Below are positions 13,249 through 27,645 of a DNA stretch of 64,000 bases, piece after piece. A program made the position numbers and the translations under genes. Where the stretch lies: positions 255,439 to 319,438 of the forward strand of contig VZRN01004413.1 in NCBI GenBank assembly GCA_013397935.1, given 5' to 3'. Below the pieces are notes generated by a model, which was not told the DNA's origin, searched no databases, and worked only from the letters and a program-made list of their open reading frames with translations. The stretch comes from Dasyornis broadbenti. Its lineage: Eukaryota; Chordata; Aves; Passeriformes; Dasyornithidae. Within the stretch, counting starts at the first letter, position 1. Each line of letters opens with the position of its first letter.

Positions 13249-15119
13249 GCTGAGATTCATTATGAGGGCACCGTGTGTGAATTTTTTTTTGCTGGTGTCA
13301 GGCTCTGAAGATCTTTACGCTGTGGTTGAGGTCAGGAATTCCACATGTGCTGTTCTACCTCAACACCTGCCCAGTGAATGGGCAGTTTTACCTCTGTTAG
13401 TATATAGGTATCACCACTTTGTTTTAATGCTTCAGTCTTTAAAGCTGTTAAATAAAGCCAGGATTCATCAAGAACTGTTTTAATAGAATTGTCAGGTAGC
13501 TGCAGTGCCTCTGATTTAAATGAGTAAGCAACACCTATGGGCAAATGATCTTTCTGCACACAGAAATTAATTACAATTCAGGACTGATGAACTTTTATGA
13601 GCTAGTTAATTTTTAAAAGATGCTGTGTATGGTTTATTGAAATTAAAAGAAAGTGACAGCTTTCTGCCCCTACCCTCATAAAATTCTGTCCTGCATATAA
13701 TATTGACCTAATTTAGTTCAAAGGCGCTGGATCTCTTCTTTAACACTTCATTGTGTAAAGGCCAGTTGAAGGTTTCAGTACTCTTCAAGTAAACAGAAAA
13801 GCTTCTTGCTGGTTATGCGTGGTGGCTTTTATCAGTAGGCAAGCTCTAAACTCCTTTGTCCTTGATTACCCTCAAAATCATTTTTTAAACAAAGCGCAGC
13901 TTAAATTCAGCATCAGGTTACAAAACACTCATTTTTAGAGTGTTATGAATGAATATTGGTTATAAAACAGTGCACCACGTACCACAGGATTGCAGATATT
14001 TTTATGGTGTGGATCTTCTCCTGGTGAAAAGATTTCATGGGCCACTACCCTCCCTAATTATGACTGTAGGACACAGCGCACTTCCCATTCAAGCCAGGAC
14101 CACATTGTCTTTTATTTGTATTCACATAAGATTCTTGTGGGAAAGTAAAGGAGCAGCTTATGGGAAAAGGTAATATTATGAAGGCATTTTGGTTAGTGCT
14201 GTCCCAAGAATCTGGTTAAGGGCTGTTGCTGTTCAAGTCAGTAGTAAAAATTTACTTTGAGCAATACCAAGCATTGCTCCAAAATATCAGTGAGAATTTA
14301 CTTCTTTTCTTACTACTGTTACGAGCCTTCCTTCCCTCCAATGACCTTCACAAACCCACAGACCATGAATTTTCAAGCCTCTCTTTTATGGTCAAAATTT
14401 TGTAGAAACCTACTTTTTTTTTGGTCCTGAAGCTGCATTTTTTTGCTGTGATACTTGACTTCCTTGACCAGTATCAGGGTTTTTTTGCAGAAATTCGTGC
14501 CACGTCTGTGAAACCTGAGAGCCCAAACCAGTGTTACGTGGTTACTGGACTGTGCCAGTGTTAAACTTCAGTCAGTATGGATGTGCAAGGGGGAGTCTTC
14601 TTGGGTTCAGTGTCCCAATAACATCTAATCACTTTTTTGAATTAACATGTCCAACAGACAAGACAAGAAATTAGCTATCTTTTACATAGTTAAAATGGCT
14701 AGCAAAGAAGTGGAAAAAGTCCGAAGAAGTACAAACTCCTTTTCAAACCTAGGAAATGAGTTTGATAAATAATATAGTTTCTGAAGCCACTTAAATTTTC
14801 TTCTTCTTGCCTTTTTGCCTTTTCCTGAAGCAATAAAGATGGAACGTTAATATTTCGAAACTTAAGGGAAAAAAAATTGGTACAGAGGGTCTCCTGCGTT
14901 TCTGTCTATCCTATAGCTAAATCTGTACATCTCTTGTAGGACAGGTGCATTGAGGATTTTCAGTGTGAGCTCAGGTGAAAGTGAAGAGGTGATTCCTTAT
15001 CTTTTGGAAGTTTCTATTGAGAAAACACTGAGCACTCATGCAACTGGACGTTTGCATGAGGAATGCTAATTTTCATGCCTCAATACAGAAATCTCAAGTT
15101 TCCTGGGTGAATTAGCTGT

Positions 15120-15540
15120 TAATGGATTTCTAAAATGTACCACCGGTGGCGTGGGAGAATGTAGTGTGTGCTGGGGCCAGAACACAGGCTGTAATCAGAT
15201 AACCTGTTATTATAATAAAGCCAGAGGATACTTTGCATTACTCAGTGTCGTAATTGTTCTGCCCCCGTGTCCTACAGGCTTGGCACTATAAAAAGTGATG
15301 TCTCACCTATCAACTGTTTATAACTGCTTTTACTTCTTGTGTATTCTAAATTGAAAATATAATTTCAAACTATAAAAGTGAAGTCTATAAAGTGTCCCAA
15401 AATAACATCTTAGGCTGCTTTCACAACCATTTCAGGGCATTGCTCTCTGGCAAGGTTCAGGCTGATTTGCTTCTCAGTGGACATATAATAATGTTATTGA
15501 CAAAACACTAGCAATTAAATAACTTTTCTTTCTTAAATTA
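15120..15540. promoter_or_regulatory. Possible conserved noncoding block
   Basis: Repeat-free sequence opening with a 10-bp palindrome, CCACCGGTGG, followed by GATA-type words and several TATAA/TTATAA and homeodomain-like words. It contains no long simple tracts. Enhancer identity is a guess from texture. Confidence 0.22.
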
Positions 15541-18500
15541 CAGTTTTGTAGCCAAGGACAGGCTGCAGGACGGCAAAGGAATGAACAGAGACTGCAGTTT
15601 TCCAGAACATGGCAGGGAAAATGTGTAGACCCTTGAAAACCCATGATATCAGAGTGTTTGTTAGGTTGTTTCAGTTTTACAAAACAATTATCCGCTTAGT
15701 CAGTTATTGTCTTCCTATTTCTATAGTCTCTATTTATCCACTGCATTTTTTTAGGGTTAGACAGTTTATTAGGAGTTTCAGTATGCACCCATGTGGACAC
15801 ATACAGGTGATTTTTGGCCCATAACTATGCTGCAACTGCTTATGTAGCTGAATGGTGCAATGCTTGTGTGTACTTCTGACTACTTCAGCCTGGAACCTGC
15901 TGCTGTGGTGCCATTTTTGTTAACATCTGTGCTTTTATGACAGCTGGTTTTGTGTTCTCATGCTTATTGTTTAGTTTGCCTACATGTTTGTCAGTCAGTG
16001 CCTCCTGCTAACTCTTGAACTCAGACTTGTTTAACCAAATTGGTCTGCAGTTTCCAGATAGCTGCATTCTTCCCAGACTGCAGAAGCTGGCAGATAGAGC
16101 AGCGGACAGAGACTCAAATAAGTGCTCTTCCTGCAAAAAAGTAGGAAAAATTCAGCTTTTACATCTGCTGAGTGGCTGCTGGCTGCCAGCTGGCACCTGT
16201 GCCGCGGGCAGTTGGGGCAGAGCTCCAGGACACAGCACACGCTGCCTCTGCCCAGCTGTTGGGACAACATTCAGGGAATCTGGGGAGGTGATTCCTTAGG
16301 GGCCGCAAGGAAAGGCAGGGTCAGCAGTTGGAAAGAGGCTGGAGGCCCTGCAGCTGGGTTGAGGACACGGGGAGGGTAATGAGGTGCTTGGGGCTGGGCA
16401 GGTGACCACTTTTGCTCTGAGGAGTCAATGCGATGGACGCAAAACACGCATTTGTTCTGATTACAGCTATGTTCGTGTTTTAGCTCAGCCTAATTACTGC
16501 TTTTGACTCAGCTCAACACATAATGTTGCATGTCATGCTGTCCTACCTTTAATTTCACAGCTGAACACATTTCTATTGGTCTAATCCCCTTCTCCAAGCC
16601 TTTCTTTCCTCCATCTGGAGGACATGGAAGGTGTTTGACCTGCAGTACTGACAGTAGCTCTGGATGATCCTTTGGGGAATATCACTGGAAAAATATAGAC
16701 AAAGTACTTATCCCTCAGGTGCTGAGTATCATTTTCTATAAGAAGTGGAGCTGGTGTTCTTGGGCTTTTCCTGGGTGTCTGATACTCACCAAGATGATGA
16801 GATAGGCCTATTGCATCTGGTGAAGGCATTAGTACCAGCAGTTGCAGCTAAGAATGGAACAGATGAACGTCTGATAACTAATTTTGTAAGCGGAGAAACA
16901 GTTCAAATAGCTTAGTGTTGGCTCAGATGGATTTTTCCTGAAATAATCTGTCCAATTCAAGATAATCCCCATTTATTTTGCTTGAAAATGTGATTTTTTT
17001 TTTGCAATTTTTACATGATGCTCAGTTGGGTTTTCTAGTCATAAGGAGAATCCACTGTAGTACCAAATCCTGAAAAGTTATCTATTTTTTTCCTAAGCTT
17101 ATTTATTTGACTTGTGATTACTAATGGTCTGATCTGGAGATGTGTTTCAAGATGTAAATATCTCTGGCAAATGGTGATCTAACAAAATACTTTGATTCAA
17201 TCTAGTGCCGCTTTTTTCTTCATCACAGAGTAAGGTGAACTTATCCTCCCTAAAATAGATATCAATATTTTCTAAATCATATTTCAACATTTTTCCCTTG
17301 ATTATGCTGATGACAATACTCCACTTCTCTTTGTCATCATTTGGGAGATGGATTTTTATGTTTAAAGTGTGGTTTATTTTAGAGTGCGGATAGGTATAAC
17401 AAAGTTTCTATACATGCTTTACCACTGGCAGTTGAAGTTATAGTTGGGGCATCATAACCCTTCTGAGCTGTTCATGCACTCTTTAATTAAACGTCCTCTT
17501 AAATGTGTCCCAGAGACCTGTGCTGTGACTGCTGGCCTGCTCAGGAAAACAAGAATGTCCTTTCTGAAAATCTTCTTCTCTGCCTTTGGAATTGCTTAAA
17601 GTCATCTGGAGTATAAGCTCTGGGAGCTGGAGGGAGTGACCCCTGTGGATGTGGAATTGGTAGATAGAAGTGCTATGCCATTTTTTATCTTACTGCATTT
17701 AATTATTTATATTCTTTGGTGAACTAAGTCGAAAAGACCATGGTAATAATTCCGTTACTTCATTATTTTTTTTGATGTGTACTCATTGTCCAAGAAAGAA
17801 CAGTAAACTTAGGACTTTAACATAAAAGTTGTGTTGTGCCTTAAAAGAAACATGAAAATATAAACAGCATATTCATATTTAACTTTTATGCCTGCCTTCT
17901 TAAAGCAGAGAAAATCCCACATTTTAAATTTCTGTTATGTTTTTAACTCATTAATGTGTTTAGTTTTAATACTGTCAAAATTATTTCACTGTTTCAATAA
18001 AAACCATGGGAAATTCACTAAAGAGTTTTGTTTCTCATGTCATCAAAAATTATCCCACTCTAAAATTCTAAATTATACATCAATAACTGTTGCAGAAGAG
18101 AGACTGGAATCAAGCAATCTTGCTTATGGCTTGTATTCCTGCTAAGTTTATGAGGAATGTTATTCCCAAAGATTCTAACACAAACCCCTTGCCAACAACT
18201 TTATCACAGTGATAAGAATAAAAAATTTATGTTATTTACTTCATTGAGTACCAGAAAATATATCTGTGTAAATATCATCTGCTTTATCTATATGCCAGAC
18301 AGGTCTGTTTTGAAGTATACCTCTAGATTTACTGAATGGGGCTGCTGCCAGTTTTTCAACTTACTCTAGAATTTTGGGAAACATGGCATCAAGCGTTTCA
18401 CTTTGGATAGAACATGGGAGAACATACCCCTGACAATAAATATCTAGAAATGGTCGAAGCCCATGGTTTTCAAGGTGTGTGGCAGAATGTCTCTAGATAC

Positions 18501-18637
18501 AATAATTGTTGTTATGTAGTAGTGTAAGATTTATGATGTCCTTAACAATTCATGCCCTAAGAGTTTGTGACTTATAAATTATGTGCCAGTGTGTCAAAGA
18601 ATACCTGTTCTGCTTGGGTTCTGCTGTTTGTGGTTTC

Positions 18638-18755
18638 AGGACTTTTTTTTTTCTTTTGAAGGGGGAGGGTGTTGTTTGGTTGGGTTTGATTTGTTGTTGG
18701 AATTTTTTTGTGTGTGCATGTGGGATTCTTTTACAGTGGTGCATTTTTTTTTGTG
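18638..18755. repeat. T/G-rich low-complexity tract
   Basis: Poly-T runs alternate with GGG, GTTTGG and GTGTGTG words. The overlapping phenylalanine/valine-rich (plus) and lysine/glutamine-rich (minus) open frames here are by-products. Confidence 0.75.
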
Positions 18756-21700
18756 GGCATTGTAATGAACATTAATACAATACAGCATTATCCACTAAAA
18801 AGTCATTATTTGCAAATAATTATCTTGAAGTAGTATTTGAAACACTACAAATATTTTGTCTCTACACAGCTGGTGACCCTTGGCAGTTTTTTGAGAGATC
18901 CCTTTCCATTGAGGGTGGGGGTAAAGGCAGCTATTGATAATTGTGTTTGTCATTTCTTGAAACCTCCCCCCCCCAAACCTTCTTGAATCCTGAATGTGTT
19001 CTTCTCATGGATGTTCCTGCAAACCTACAAATTTATAAAGGCTTTTTTCAGAGAAGTGTTTTGAAGGTGTGTGTTGTCTTGGCTTGTAAGTATTCCTTGA
19101 AGCTTTTGTTTGAGGGTTTAATACGGCTTAAATAGTGTTTTCAGTAGGTGCTGCAGAAATTGGGAGGTTTCTGCTGATGTCCTGACCTATAGCTTGACCT
19201 CAAACCGCTTCCCAAAGGACACTTGTCCACAGTTAGTGTCGTCTGAAAAATGGGGATTATGGAGAAAGTGAAAGTTCAGGTTTATGAGTATCTGTGGTAG
19301 GAGGGAAAGTCTCTGAAACAGAGATTTTGCTGCTTTGTAGCAGGATTCATCTATAACTGGACTGGAGCACTGCGACCTTGGAGCAAACGGAGTCACTGCG
19401 GTGTTCCAGCGTGTTCACACCCATCACCCACACACTTTATAAAGCACAAAGATGCTTCCTTGAGGCCACGGAGAAAACAGGCTCAAATGTCTCCCTGGCA
19501 GCCAGCCTGGCCTGCCACATCCTCCTGGCGTGCCCTGAGCCTGTCAATTTGCAGAGCCCATGGATTTCTCTGTGCAGAACAGAGATGTCACAGCTCCAGG
19601 TGACTGCAGGAGATATTCTGACTGTGAGAAGGATGGGGCCCAAGCCCTGCATACCTTTAATCTTGAATCTTTTTCCTGCAAAGCCTCTGTAATTCATAAC
19701 ACAGTCACGTTATTCAGGAATGTCTCCTTAGACAGATTCTATCTGTGAGAGCTTAAGTCAAGGGATTTTCAAACAGTCACTTGATTTATGTATGTGAACA
19801 TGTAGCTCGTAAGAGGAGTTTATTTTACAACTTCTTCAGAACTATGCACCAGAAAATCTCCAGTAATTTTAACTCTTTTTATGTTCTTTTTCTTCTGTTC
19901 TGTACCCTTCAGTCATGTATAAGTTGATTTCTCATCATTTTAGGAATTTCATGAAATTACATGGTGAGGAAGGTGACTGATTGTTCCGTCTTTGATTTCA
20001 TTCTTTGGTTCTGTTGGTTTATTGTCACTGTGCCAGCAGAGGCAATTTCAGTTCTCAATCCTCTCTTAGCTTCATTTGCTGCATATTTGTATGTTTATTG
20101 CTGTATGAACCATTTTTGTGTGAATAGATTCAAATTGTGTCCGTGTAAAAACACAAGTCGTAAACCATTATTTCTTCATCCTTTGAAGATGTACCTTTCT
20201 GAAAGTCAAATGTCATCTGAAGTGATTTTCCAGTCCATCACTAATCCTTAGATGAGTGAAATATTTTGTTGTCTTTTTAACGCTGGAACAGAGCAACTGA
20301 GTCTTCAACCACAGTTGCTATTTGAGGTTTTGATTCCCATTGAAATGGTCTTTTTATGTCATCTTTAATTTAATCAGATAATGTCATCAAAATAACATTT
20401 TCCTTATTACTGCAAATTCACTGCATTATTAGCTAGTGTAACAGACAAAAAAGATAGCATGAACCCCCGTGGAAATCTATGCTTCCAGGAAAAATGGATA
20501 CAGTTCATAGAAGCTCTATATTTAATTTGCAGTTTCAAAGCACTCTCTATGGAAAGATTTTATGAGTCTGAAATAATTTAAAAACACTTTTCTATAGAAC
20601 CCATAGCACCCACCTTCTTAGTCTGATTTTTTCAAATTATCATTCCTTTGCCCAGTTTTAAAGTAAGCTGAACAAGATATTTGACATAGTCACAGAAATA
20701 TTCTTGTAAGTCTACCACCCTTTGAAAGTGTGGGTCTTGAATATTTGTATCCATAAGTTGAAAGTCGATTGACTTTAGTTTCTAGCATTGGTGCATTAAG
20801 ATTTATGCTATTTTATTTTTCATTTTAGAATCTTACACAAAGTTTGATGGGAGTCCCTTTCTGTGACCTCTGCTGACAGGCTGAATTCCCATCCTTGCCA
20901 GAGTTCTTTCTTCTAGATAATTCTCATCAAAATACTCGGATTTTTTTTCCTGTTTAAGATAATATGAACTATTCCTTGTAAAATATTCCACTCCTGATGC
21001 AGACATGTTTTGTACAGTGTGCTTTCTGTCATTCCTGACCAAAAATTATCTCTGATACTCAAAGAATTCCTGAAATGAGATGCAACTCTGCTGAATTTAC
21101 TGGTACTTAGCAAAACTGGGGAATGCAGAAGGGAACAGTGAGCAGGAGTAATTACTGTTGCTTAGGAAGGAAGGCAAGATTGTTTTGCGTTTAGTAGGAG
21201 CAAACTTTTTAAAAGTACATATTCAGCTGATGATGTTAAAAAGGCATCTTCAAGTTGTTACATGTTTAAGCAATGTGTCTGTTTAGTTTGCACAAGAATA
21301 ATACTAGAAATGTAAAAATGCAATAAAAAAGGCACATCTGGTTATTTTAATACTGCCTGGAAGAGATTATCAAAATCTAATAAAACCACAGCATAGATTT
21401 CTGTCCCATTGCTTAGTGTTTGATAGCTTTAGAAAGGTATCTGAGTATTTGACTTTATGTTAGAACTTCACAAGATTTCTCAGTATTTTTTCTTTATTTT
21501 TCGTGTTTCTATTTGTCTCCATGGATTAGTGATCTTTGTCTATTAATTCAAGATTTCTTCTCATCCTTTGAAATAGTGAATCCTGAAAATAAACCCACTG
21601 TCTTTCATGACCTATATGCTCTTAGCAAACGCAAGTCCCAGGTTCGTCTTCAAGGTTGTGAAGATCCACTGTGTCAGCTCTTGATGGCTCTACAGGTGCT

Positions 21701-22168
21701 TTTAATATTTTCATCACAAACTCAGAGGAAGCATGGATTTAGGCTTGAGTTTGCATGGCCCTGAAAAATAAGACTTTCTATGGGGGAAGGAGGAGTGTCC
21801 ATGATGAAAACAACCTTACTCCCAGTCGTACAAATGTAGGGATTGTCGGTTCAAGTGTTCAATAGTCTCAGCTTCCACCTTTGAACACACAGAGCAGGAT
21901 TCTGTAAAAGTCACCACAGGAAACACAACAAAGCGTTTCTCAGCTCAAAACCAACACTTGGAATTACACCAGGAAACAAATTAACAAAGTCTCTGAGGTC
22001 CAGCTCCTCAGATGTGCTGTATCAGAAATGCCACTTAGCGGTAACAGAACTGACATTTCCATGTGGTTTCTTAAGATAAGTTGATGTAAAGCTTGTTGTG
22101 GCAGCAAGCCATTATAGAGGTGAGTGATTGTCCTCTTAAAGAAAGAAAAGACACCTCTAAAAACTCTT

Positions 22169-22193
22169 CCCCCCCCCCCAAAAAAAAAAAAAA
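22169..22193. repeat. C11-A14 homopolymer junction
   Basis: A run of about 11 C passes directly into a run of about 14 A. Homopolymer junctions like this are prone to polymerase slippage and to length errors in assembly. Confidence 0.9.
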
Positions 22194-24813
22194 CCGATTG
22201 CAGTTAACGTGTTCGGGCTGAGCATAACAATTGTGTCATGTGAGATTGTTCTGCGAGAACAGCAGCACACAGGCTCTACCACGTTGCTCCTGTAATGTCT
22301 TCCCAGCAGGGATTTTTTCATGGTGTTGAGTTATTTCTCCCCACCTTTAAAATTGTACACAAATATGAGTATATAAACAGGGAGAAAATTCAGTTGCTCG
22401 GAAAGTTATCTAAGCATCTATTAAATCCTGTCACCCCTTGCTGTCAAGTAGGAGGGGCTTTCCTGCCAAAAATACTGAAGATCATCTATATGTACAATGA
22501 GATGAACCCGATCACAACAGCAAGCTGGTATAAAATTAATGTTCTACCTCAAGGAAAACAATAATTATCTGAGGTTTGGAGGCCATTATCAGTTATGGAC
22601 TCCTCAGCAGTGCAAAACTTCTTTTTACCTGTACACATTCAAACTGTTGTCAGTTTAGTCAATTCTTCACACTAGATATTCTAGTACACACTGAAACTAA
22701 GAAAACCCACAGTCATACAGTCCACACATTATATTTTTACCAACTGTGTGCTTTAAATGCGTTTGTCTGTGACACAGAAAAATTTTTATTGTGCCTTGTA
22801 AAATTCACTTTCTAAAGTTGGTGGTTCTGATTAGCACACAACTGGCATGCAAATATTCCCCTGGCATGTAACTCTTCCCCTCTTTCTTCTTGCCACTCTT
22901 TTTAAATCTGTTATTGGTCTAAAGAGTGAAAATTGTATTTCTTGATTCCTCTGCACGATTCTGAACTTCACCCATTTACACTTGTATTACTATACCAGAA
23001 AATCACATAAACTCAAAATTAGCCTGAATATTTTCCTATTAGCATCCCACAGTCAGTGGGACAGGTTTTGCGCCTCAAGTTGCACAGATAGTTGGTGAGT
23101 TTTTTGAATTTGGGTTTATGTGGCTAAATATTCTTTAGGTGTCCTTTCATACAACCTATGCTGGTGTTCAAACAGTTTCTCACAACCTTATTCATTGACT
23201 GATTCTTTTATTCTCTTGTGGGTGAAAAGTAGTGGTTTTGCTAATAGCATTCACCAGAAAAATATGGTTTATTTTAGGTATCTTTTTAGGAAAAGTTGAT
23301 CTAATTTAATCCATCTTTTCAGCAAAGAAATGCTAGGGAATAGAAGCATATTTCTTTGTTCCATTTGCAGAGTCTAAACAGAAGAAAAAAATATACTGTG
23401 TACTTAGTATTTGGGTGTTTCATCAAGTACAAATATGCTTTTCTGGCATATTTAATAACTTAAAATTATATGATACAGTCTAATATAATGCCTGAAACCT
23501 GTCACATAACTCACTTCATCTTTTCAACTCTAATGTTTTAGTTTATCAGAAAGGAAATAGGGAAATACTGGGAGATGAAAATAAGCAGTATTTGCCTATT
23601 GCTGTATTAATACAAATATACCAGAAATTTTTGGAAGCTGGTGCAAAGGGGAAAAAAAAAGAAAGAAAAGAATATCCCTGAGTGAGCAGAGAGGATCCAA
23701 GCCATTTTACTGTCCTTGCTTGGGTAAGAGAAGTTGCTTCTTTATTTAACTACTATTTCTCTTTTCCAAATAAATATGAGCTGCTTCTAAATAGGGTGAT
23801 GATAGCAGGTGGTCTCTCAAGCAGAAATTATTTTCAAGCTGACAAGTATACTGAGCACAGTATAACTACATGTATTTCAGGAAAACATCATGCACGTCTG
23901 TTTAAGGATTCATTAACATGGTATAGATTAAACCCATTGAAGATGGCACAGATTGTTTCATTTTATTACATTCAATTGGATTGGACGTGTGCCATTTGCA
24001 AAGAGCAATATTACCACAAAAAAAGAAGTCTGGCACATTTGTCACATAATATTCCCCTATTGAGAATGAACTGTTTCTGAACATCAAAAGGTAAAAATCT
24101 GTTTTTCCCTCACCCTCTGCCGTATTAGCTGCAAGAAAATATGACTGCATGTCTTGTTATGAGGCATTTGAGCAGCACATTTGCTGTGCCCGGAGTCGTC
24201 TTGTTTAGTCTAATAGGGAGACCTTTGTATTCTTCATGATGCCGGCATTCGAGTTCATCAACCTGCTGCCACGCTGCCTCCCCCAGATCTCAGAGCTTGT
24301 CCAACTCGTGCTGTCACACGCGGACCTCTCTGTCCCCCTGAGCCCTCCCTGGGATCAGGGATCGGACATGGGAGGAGAGGGGTGGCCACGGCCCCAAGAA
24401 AGTGGAGCTGCAGAAGCAGCCCCGCTCCCAGATGAAGGGAAACAGCTGCTATTAAAGAGAGGATGGTCAGACAAAGAGCAAGATTTAAATTCATATAATG
24501 TTGCTGTTTATAACATGAATACTTTGGACATCTGTTTAAAGTCTAGTGTTCTAAATAGATGGGAGCCTTCCCAAGGCAGGGCTTGTAAAGCTTTATCTAT
24601 TACATGAGGACTGCAGATTGTAAAGATATGTCTTAATCAGCTATAGCTTGGGTCTTTTAATATTTGAGTCAGTAGCAAAACTCAAAAAAATATGTACGTG
24701 GCAAACGATGCCATAACCAATGAAAAAATACACAGATTAAAGAGGTGTGAGTATATATCCTAAATATACATATTATAAGTACTCCTTTACATTCCATACC
24801 CTTAAAAAGTCCT

Positions 24814-24849
24814 TGTAGTGTGTATGTGTATGTGTGTATGGAGGGGGGG
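24814..24849. repeat. Short degenerate TG repeat ending in a G run
   Basis: GTGTGTATGTG-type alternation for about 27 bases followed by a seven-base G run. It is too short and interrupted to be a strong microsatellite. Confidence 0.65.
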
Positions 24850-25315
24850 AACAGAACAAAAGCAAATTGGTGTCATTGGCTCGTATCTAAACCTTCTATT
24901 TTAAATTAAATGGTAACAGAGTTGCAGCATAACCCATGTTGAATTTTCTACATCTGCTGGAGGATCCATTTGAAATGTATTTTTATACCATCCCTTTTGG
25001 ATTAATCTACATTATTTTTCAGAGCTCAGCTTCACCTATTTTATAGTTTATATTAATATCGTTACTATTTGTTGTGCTGGTTTATTTCACATTGTGTTTG
25101 AAGGGGAATTAAATTTTACTTAATGGGAATTTTAGAACAGGACCATTTAATAAATGTGTCTTCGGAACTAAAGTCTAGCAGTCAGGATGGAGTCGCTTTT
25201 ATTTTTGTTATCAGTCGAGGCTACTGATTTTTTAACTAAAGAATTGATAAAAACTGTAGGTAGGGTGTGATTTGATTCATAGTGTACCTCCAGTGAGATG
25301 TGCTGAAGAGTTAAT

Positions 25316-25368
25316 ATTTTTTATTTTATTTTTCTTTTTTTTTTTTTTTTTTCTTTTTCCTTTTTTTT
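25316..25368. repeat. T-rich low-complexity tract
   Basis: About 50 bases of T interrupted only by single A, C or CC. A poly-phenylalanine open frame on the plus strand and a poly-lysine one on the minus strand are artefacts of this tract. Confidence 0.85.
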
Positions 25369-27549
25369 GGTGCAGTTGGGACTCAGCTGTTGTTTCCTCT
25401 GGGATTAAACAGCTGTCAGCATTGTTAATGACATCAAATTCATGCATTAAAATTCTCTCATTCCTCTCCATATAAAATGTGGATGTGGAAAGCACTGCCA
25501 TATCCTCCTTTGTGAAGGAATGAAAATCCAAGGAAAGATAACAGCACTTATTACAAAACCACAGACCGGAGCTTCTGTTGATGGAATCTCGTAATGAGTA
25601 ATTAAGCTACTTTGCAGAAGTCAGCGCTGTCACGTTTGCAGTTGGGTATTTCCATTCCCCTGTGGATACAGCTGGGAAAAGACTACTAAGGTGATAAAAA
25701 AAGAAAAATAGAATTGTTCTAGAAATATCATCTGCATGAAGCCGGAGGTTTCAATGCAAAGTGGCTATGAAAAATTAGCCTACAGAAATAACCTGTCTGG
25801 TGTAAAAGACATTCCTTTAAAAATTCATAACTAATCTGATAAACAAAAAACAATGAGGTTTTATTATCCTGCAGTCTCACAAGGATGTGACAATTCCTGG
25901 GATGGGATGTTGGCTTTTCTTTCTTTTTTTTTCTTGAGCCTTTTGCTCTATAAATGAAAGTTTTCAACTTGAAGTGTTCAGTTCTTTAGTTCTGAAAACA
26001 TGTTATGGGAAGCTGTGGCCTTTGAGGGGAAATTATCTTTTCAGGGGAGAAAAGAATTGAAACAGATTTTTTTTTTTGCTGTAAAGTTCAAAACATTACT
26101 CATGCTTTTAAACTGATATATAATTCTTATGCCCCTAAGAACTCCAATTATTAAAAATAGTCCTGAATTTTCACTAGTTTGAGTATCCCTATTCTCTTTT
26201 GAGTTTCTTTCTATGTTTTTTTATGGTTTGTTAAGCAATTAACTTACTCTTAACTTTCTTCTTTCAAGTAGCTTTGTTTTTTTAAAGGCAAAAAAAATTA
26301 AGCAGAAAGCATGGCTTTCTGAATGTCTTTATCCTACTTCCAAGAAGGTGCTTTTGTGCAGAAGTACCCTAGTTTTTTTTAATATCCCCATACGTGAGCT
26401 GTTACAGTGAAATCAAATTAAATTAAACCCAATGAAGAAACCTGGCTGTTAACAAAATGAATTGATAAAGTAGAAAAATGTACTGAAATGTAGTGAAATA
26501 TATAGGAATAAACCAGTTAATTGATTAACCTGCTTCCAGATCAGATGGTGAAATATGAGTATCTGATGAGTCAAATTAATGTAAGTGTTAAGTGACTAAT
26601 AGCTGGAATCTCTAAATCATGTTATGCCTTCTTAAAAACTGATTCTGTGAAAAGCTTAAGCATTTATTTTTTCAATGCCACGCATTTGGGAAAACCTCCA
26701 GTTTATTTGCAGAGCCATGGATAGAGGTGAAGGCACAATTTATTTTGTTTTGTTGAAATGTTAACAGTGGAATAAGCACCCCACTGTATTAAATAATGCA
26801 CATGAATGTGGTCAGTATTGTAAGATGAGTTTGTTTAACATCGTGGTTTTCAGTGAGATCCATAGATGACTCCCAAATTCAGTCAAGTGTTACGCTGGTT
26901 GTGTCAAGTGTCCTTTTGTAGTTAATTTAATCATGGTTGGCCCAGAAATGGACCTGTAATTTATACATTGCTCTTCATCATTACAGAAAATGTGCCTTCT
27001 GGAACTAGTGCTCACTAGTTTTGTCATTAATGTGCATTAATAACTTGTAAAAATATATTTTTTTGGTGAGCTTGTATTTTCAGAGGAGAAAAAAGCAAAC
27101 AACATAAATTGGAAAACTACTCCTCCATTTACCTGAACTGTAAGCAGGCCCTACAGGTTTTGAAGCATACTGTGTTCCAGGAGATGAAGACGTGAAGCTG
27201 TGAGTGACACTCAGCCCTTTGTATAATCATCTTGGAAAAGGAAAGGCTTGAAGGGACACTCTGGGAATGGTGTCAAAAAGACATGCTTTAATTCTGGGAG
27301 CACAGAGCTGATCCTTCCTTGCTGTCCCTATAGCTCTCCCTCCAGATGTGTCACAGTGTCATCTTTTAAAATCCTGGGTGGATTAAGACAAGTTGATATA
27401 GGGTATGGTGGGAAAGTTTGACAGTAACACCTACAACCAAGAAGCCCGTGTTGGTTTTGCTTGGCCCAGTTTTTGCTAGTGGGGGAGGGGGGTGCACAAA
27501 GATGGCTCCTGTGTGAAGCTTCTCAAAGCCTTCACCATGTCCAGCAGAG

Positions 27550-27645
27550 CCAATCTTTGATGGCTCTGAAGGTGATGGAAATGTTGCTGGCCAAGGCTGG
27601 GCCAATTAGAGATGTTGGTTACGCCTCTGTGATAACATATTTAAG
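27550..27645 (+). promoter_or_regulatory. LTR promoter: two CCAAT boxes and TATTTAAG
   Basis: CCAAT at 27550-27554 and again at 27602-27606 precede TATTTAAG at 27638-27645 by a spacing typical of an RNA polymerase II promoter. This is expected in the U3 part of an LTR. Whether it is still active is unknown. Confidence 0.55.

Larger units (their letters stand above)
13249..22168. other. Unique AT-rich noncoding sequence, no gene recognised
   Basis: A long stretch without recognisable exons or interspersed repeats. GC-richer islands without CpG enrichment occur at about 16170-16380 and 19370-19650. They generate overlapping open frames on both strands (16015-16379; 19378-19697), which is the pattern of composition and not of coding. 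A T/G-rich tract lies at 18638-18755, a C run at about 18966-18974, and a possible conserved block at 15120-15540. Confidence 0.55.
22194..27448. other. Unique AT-rich noncoding sequence, no gene recognised
   Basis: No exon or mobile element was recognised. A GC-richer patch at about 24240-24440 gives open frames on both strands with no family resemblance. Simple tracts lie at about 23650-23670 (A/G), 24814-24849 (TG plus a G run) and 25316-25368 (T-rich). An ATGCAAAT octamer is at 22847. Confidence 0.55.

Noticed and set aside
15139..15152. CTCF-like word around CCACCGGTGGCG
   Set aside because: One base short of the core consensus when aligned, so not a credible site.
23682..24607. Open frames of 132 and 123 codons (plus)
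   Set aside because: No family resemblance. The second lies in a GC-richer patch that is open on both strands.
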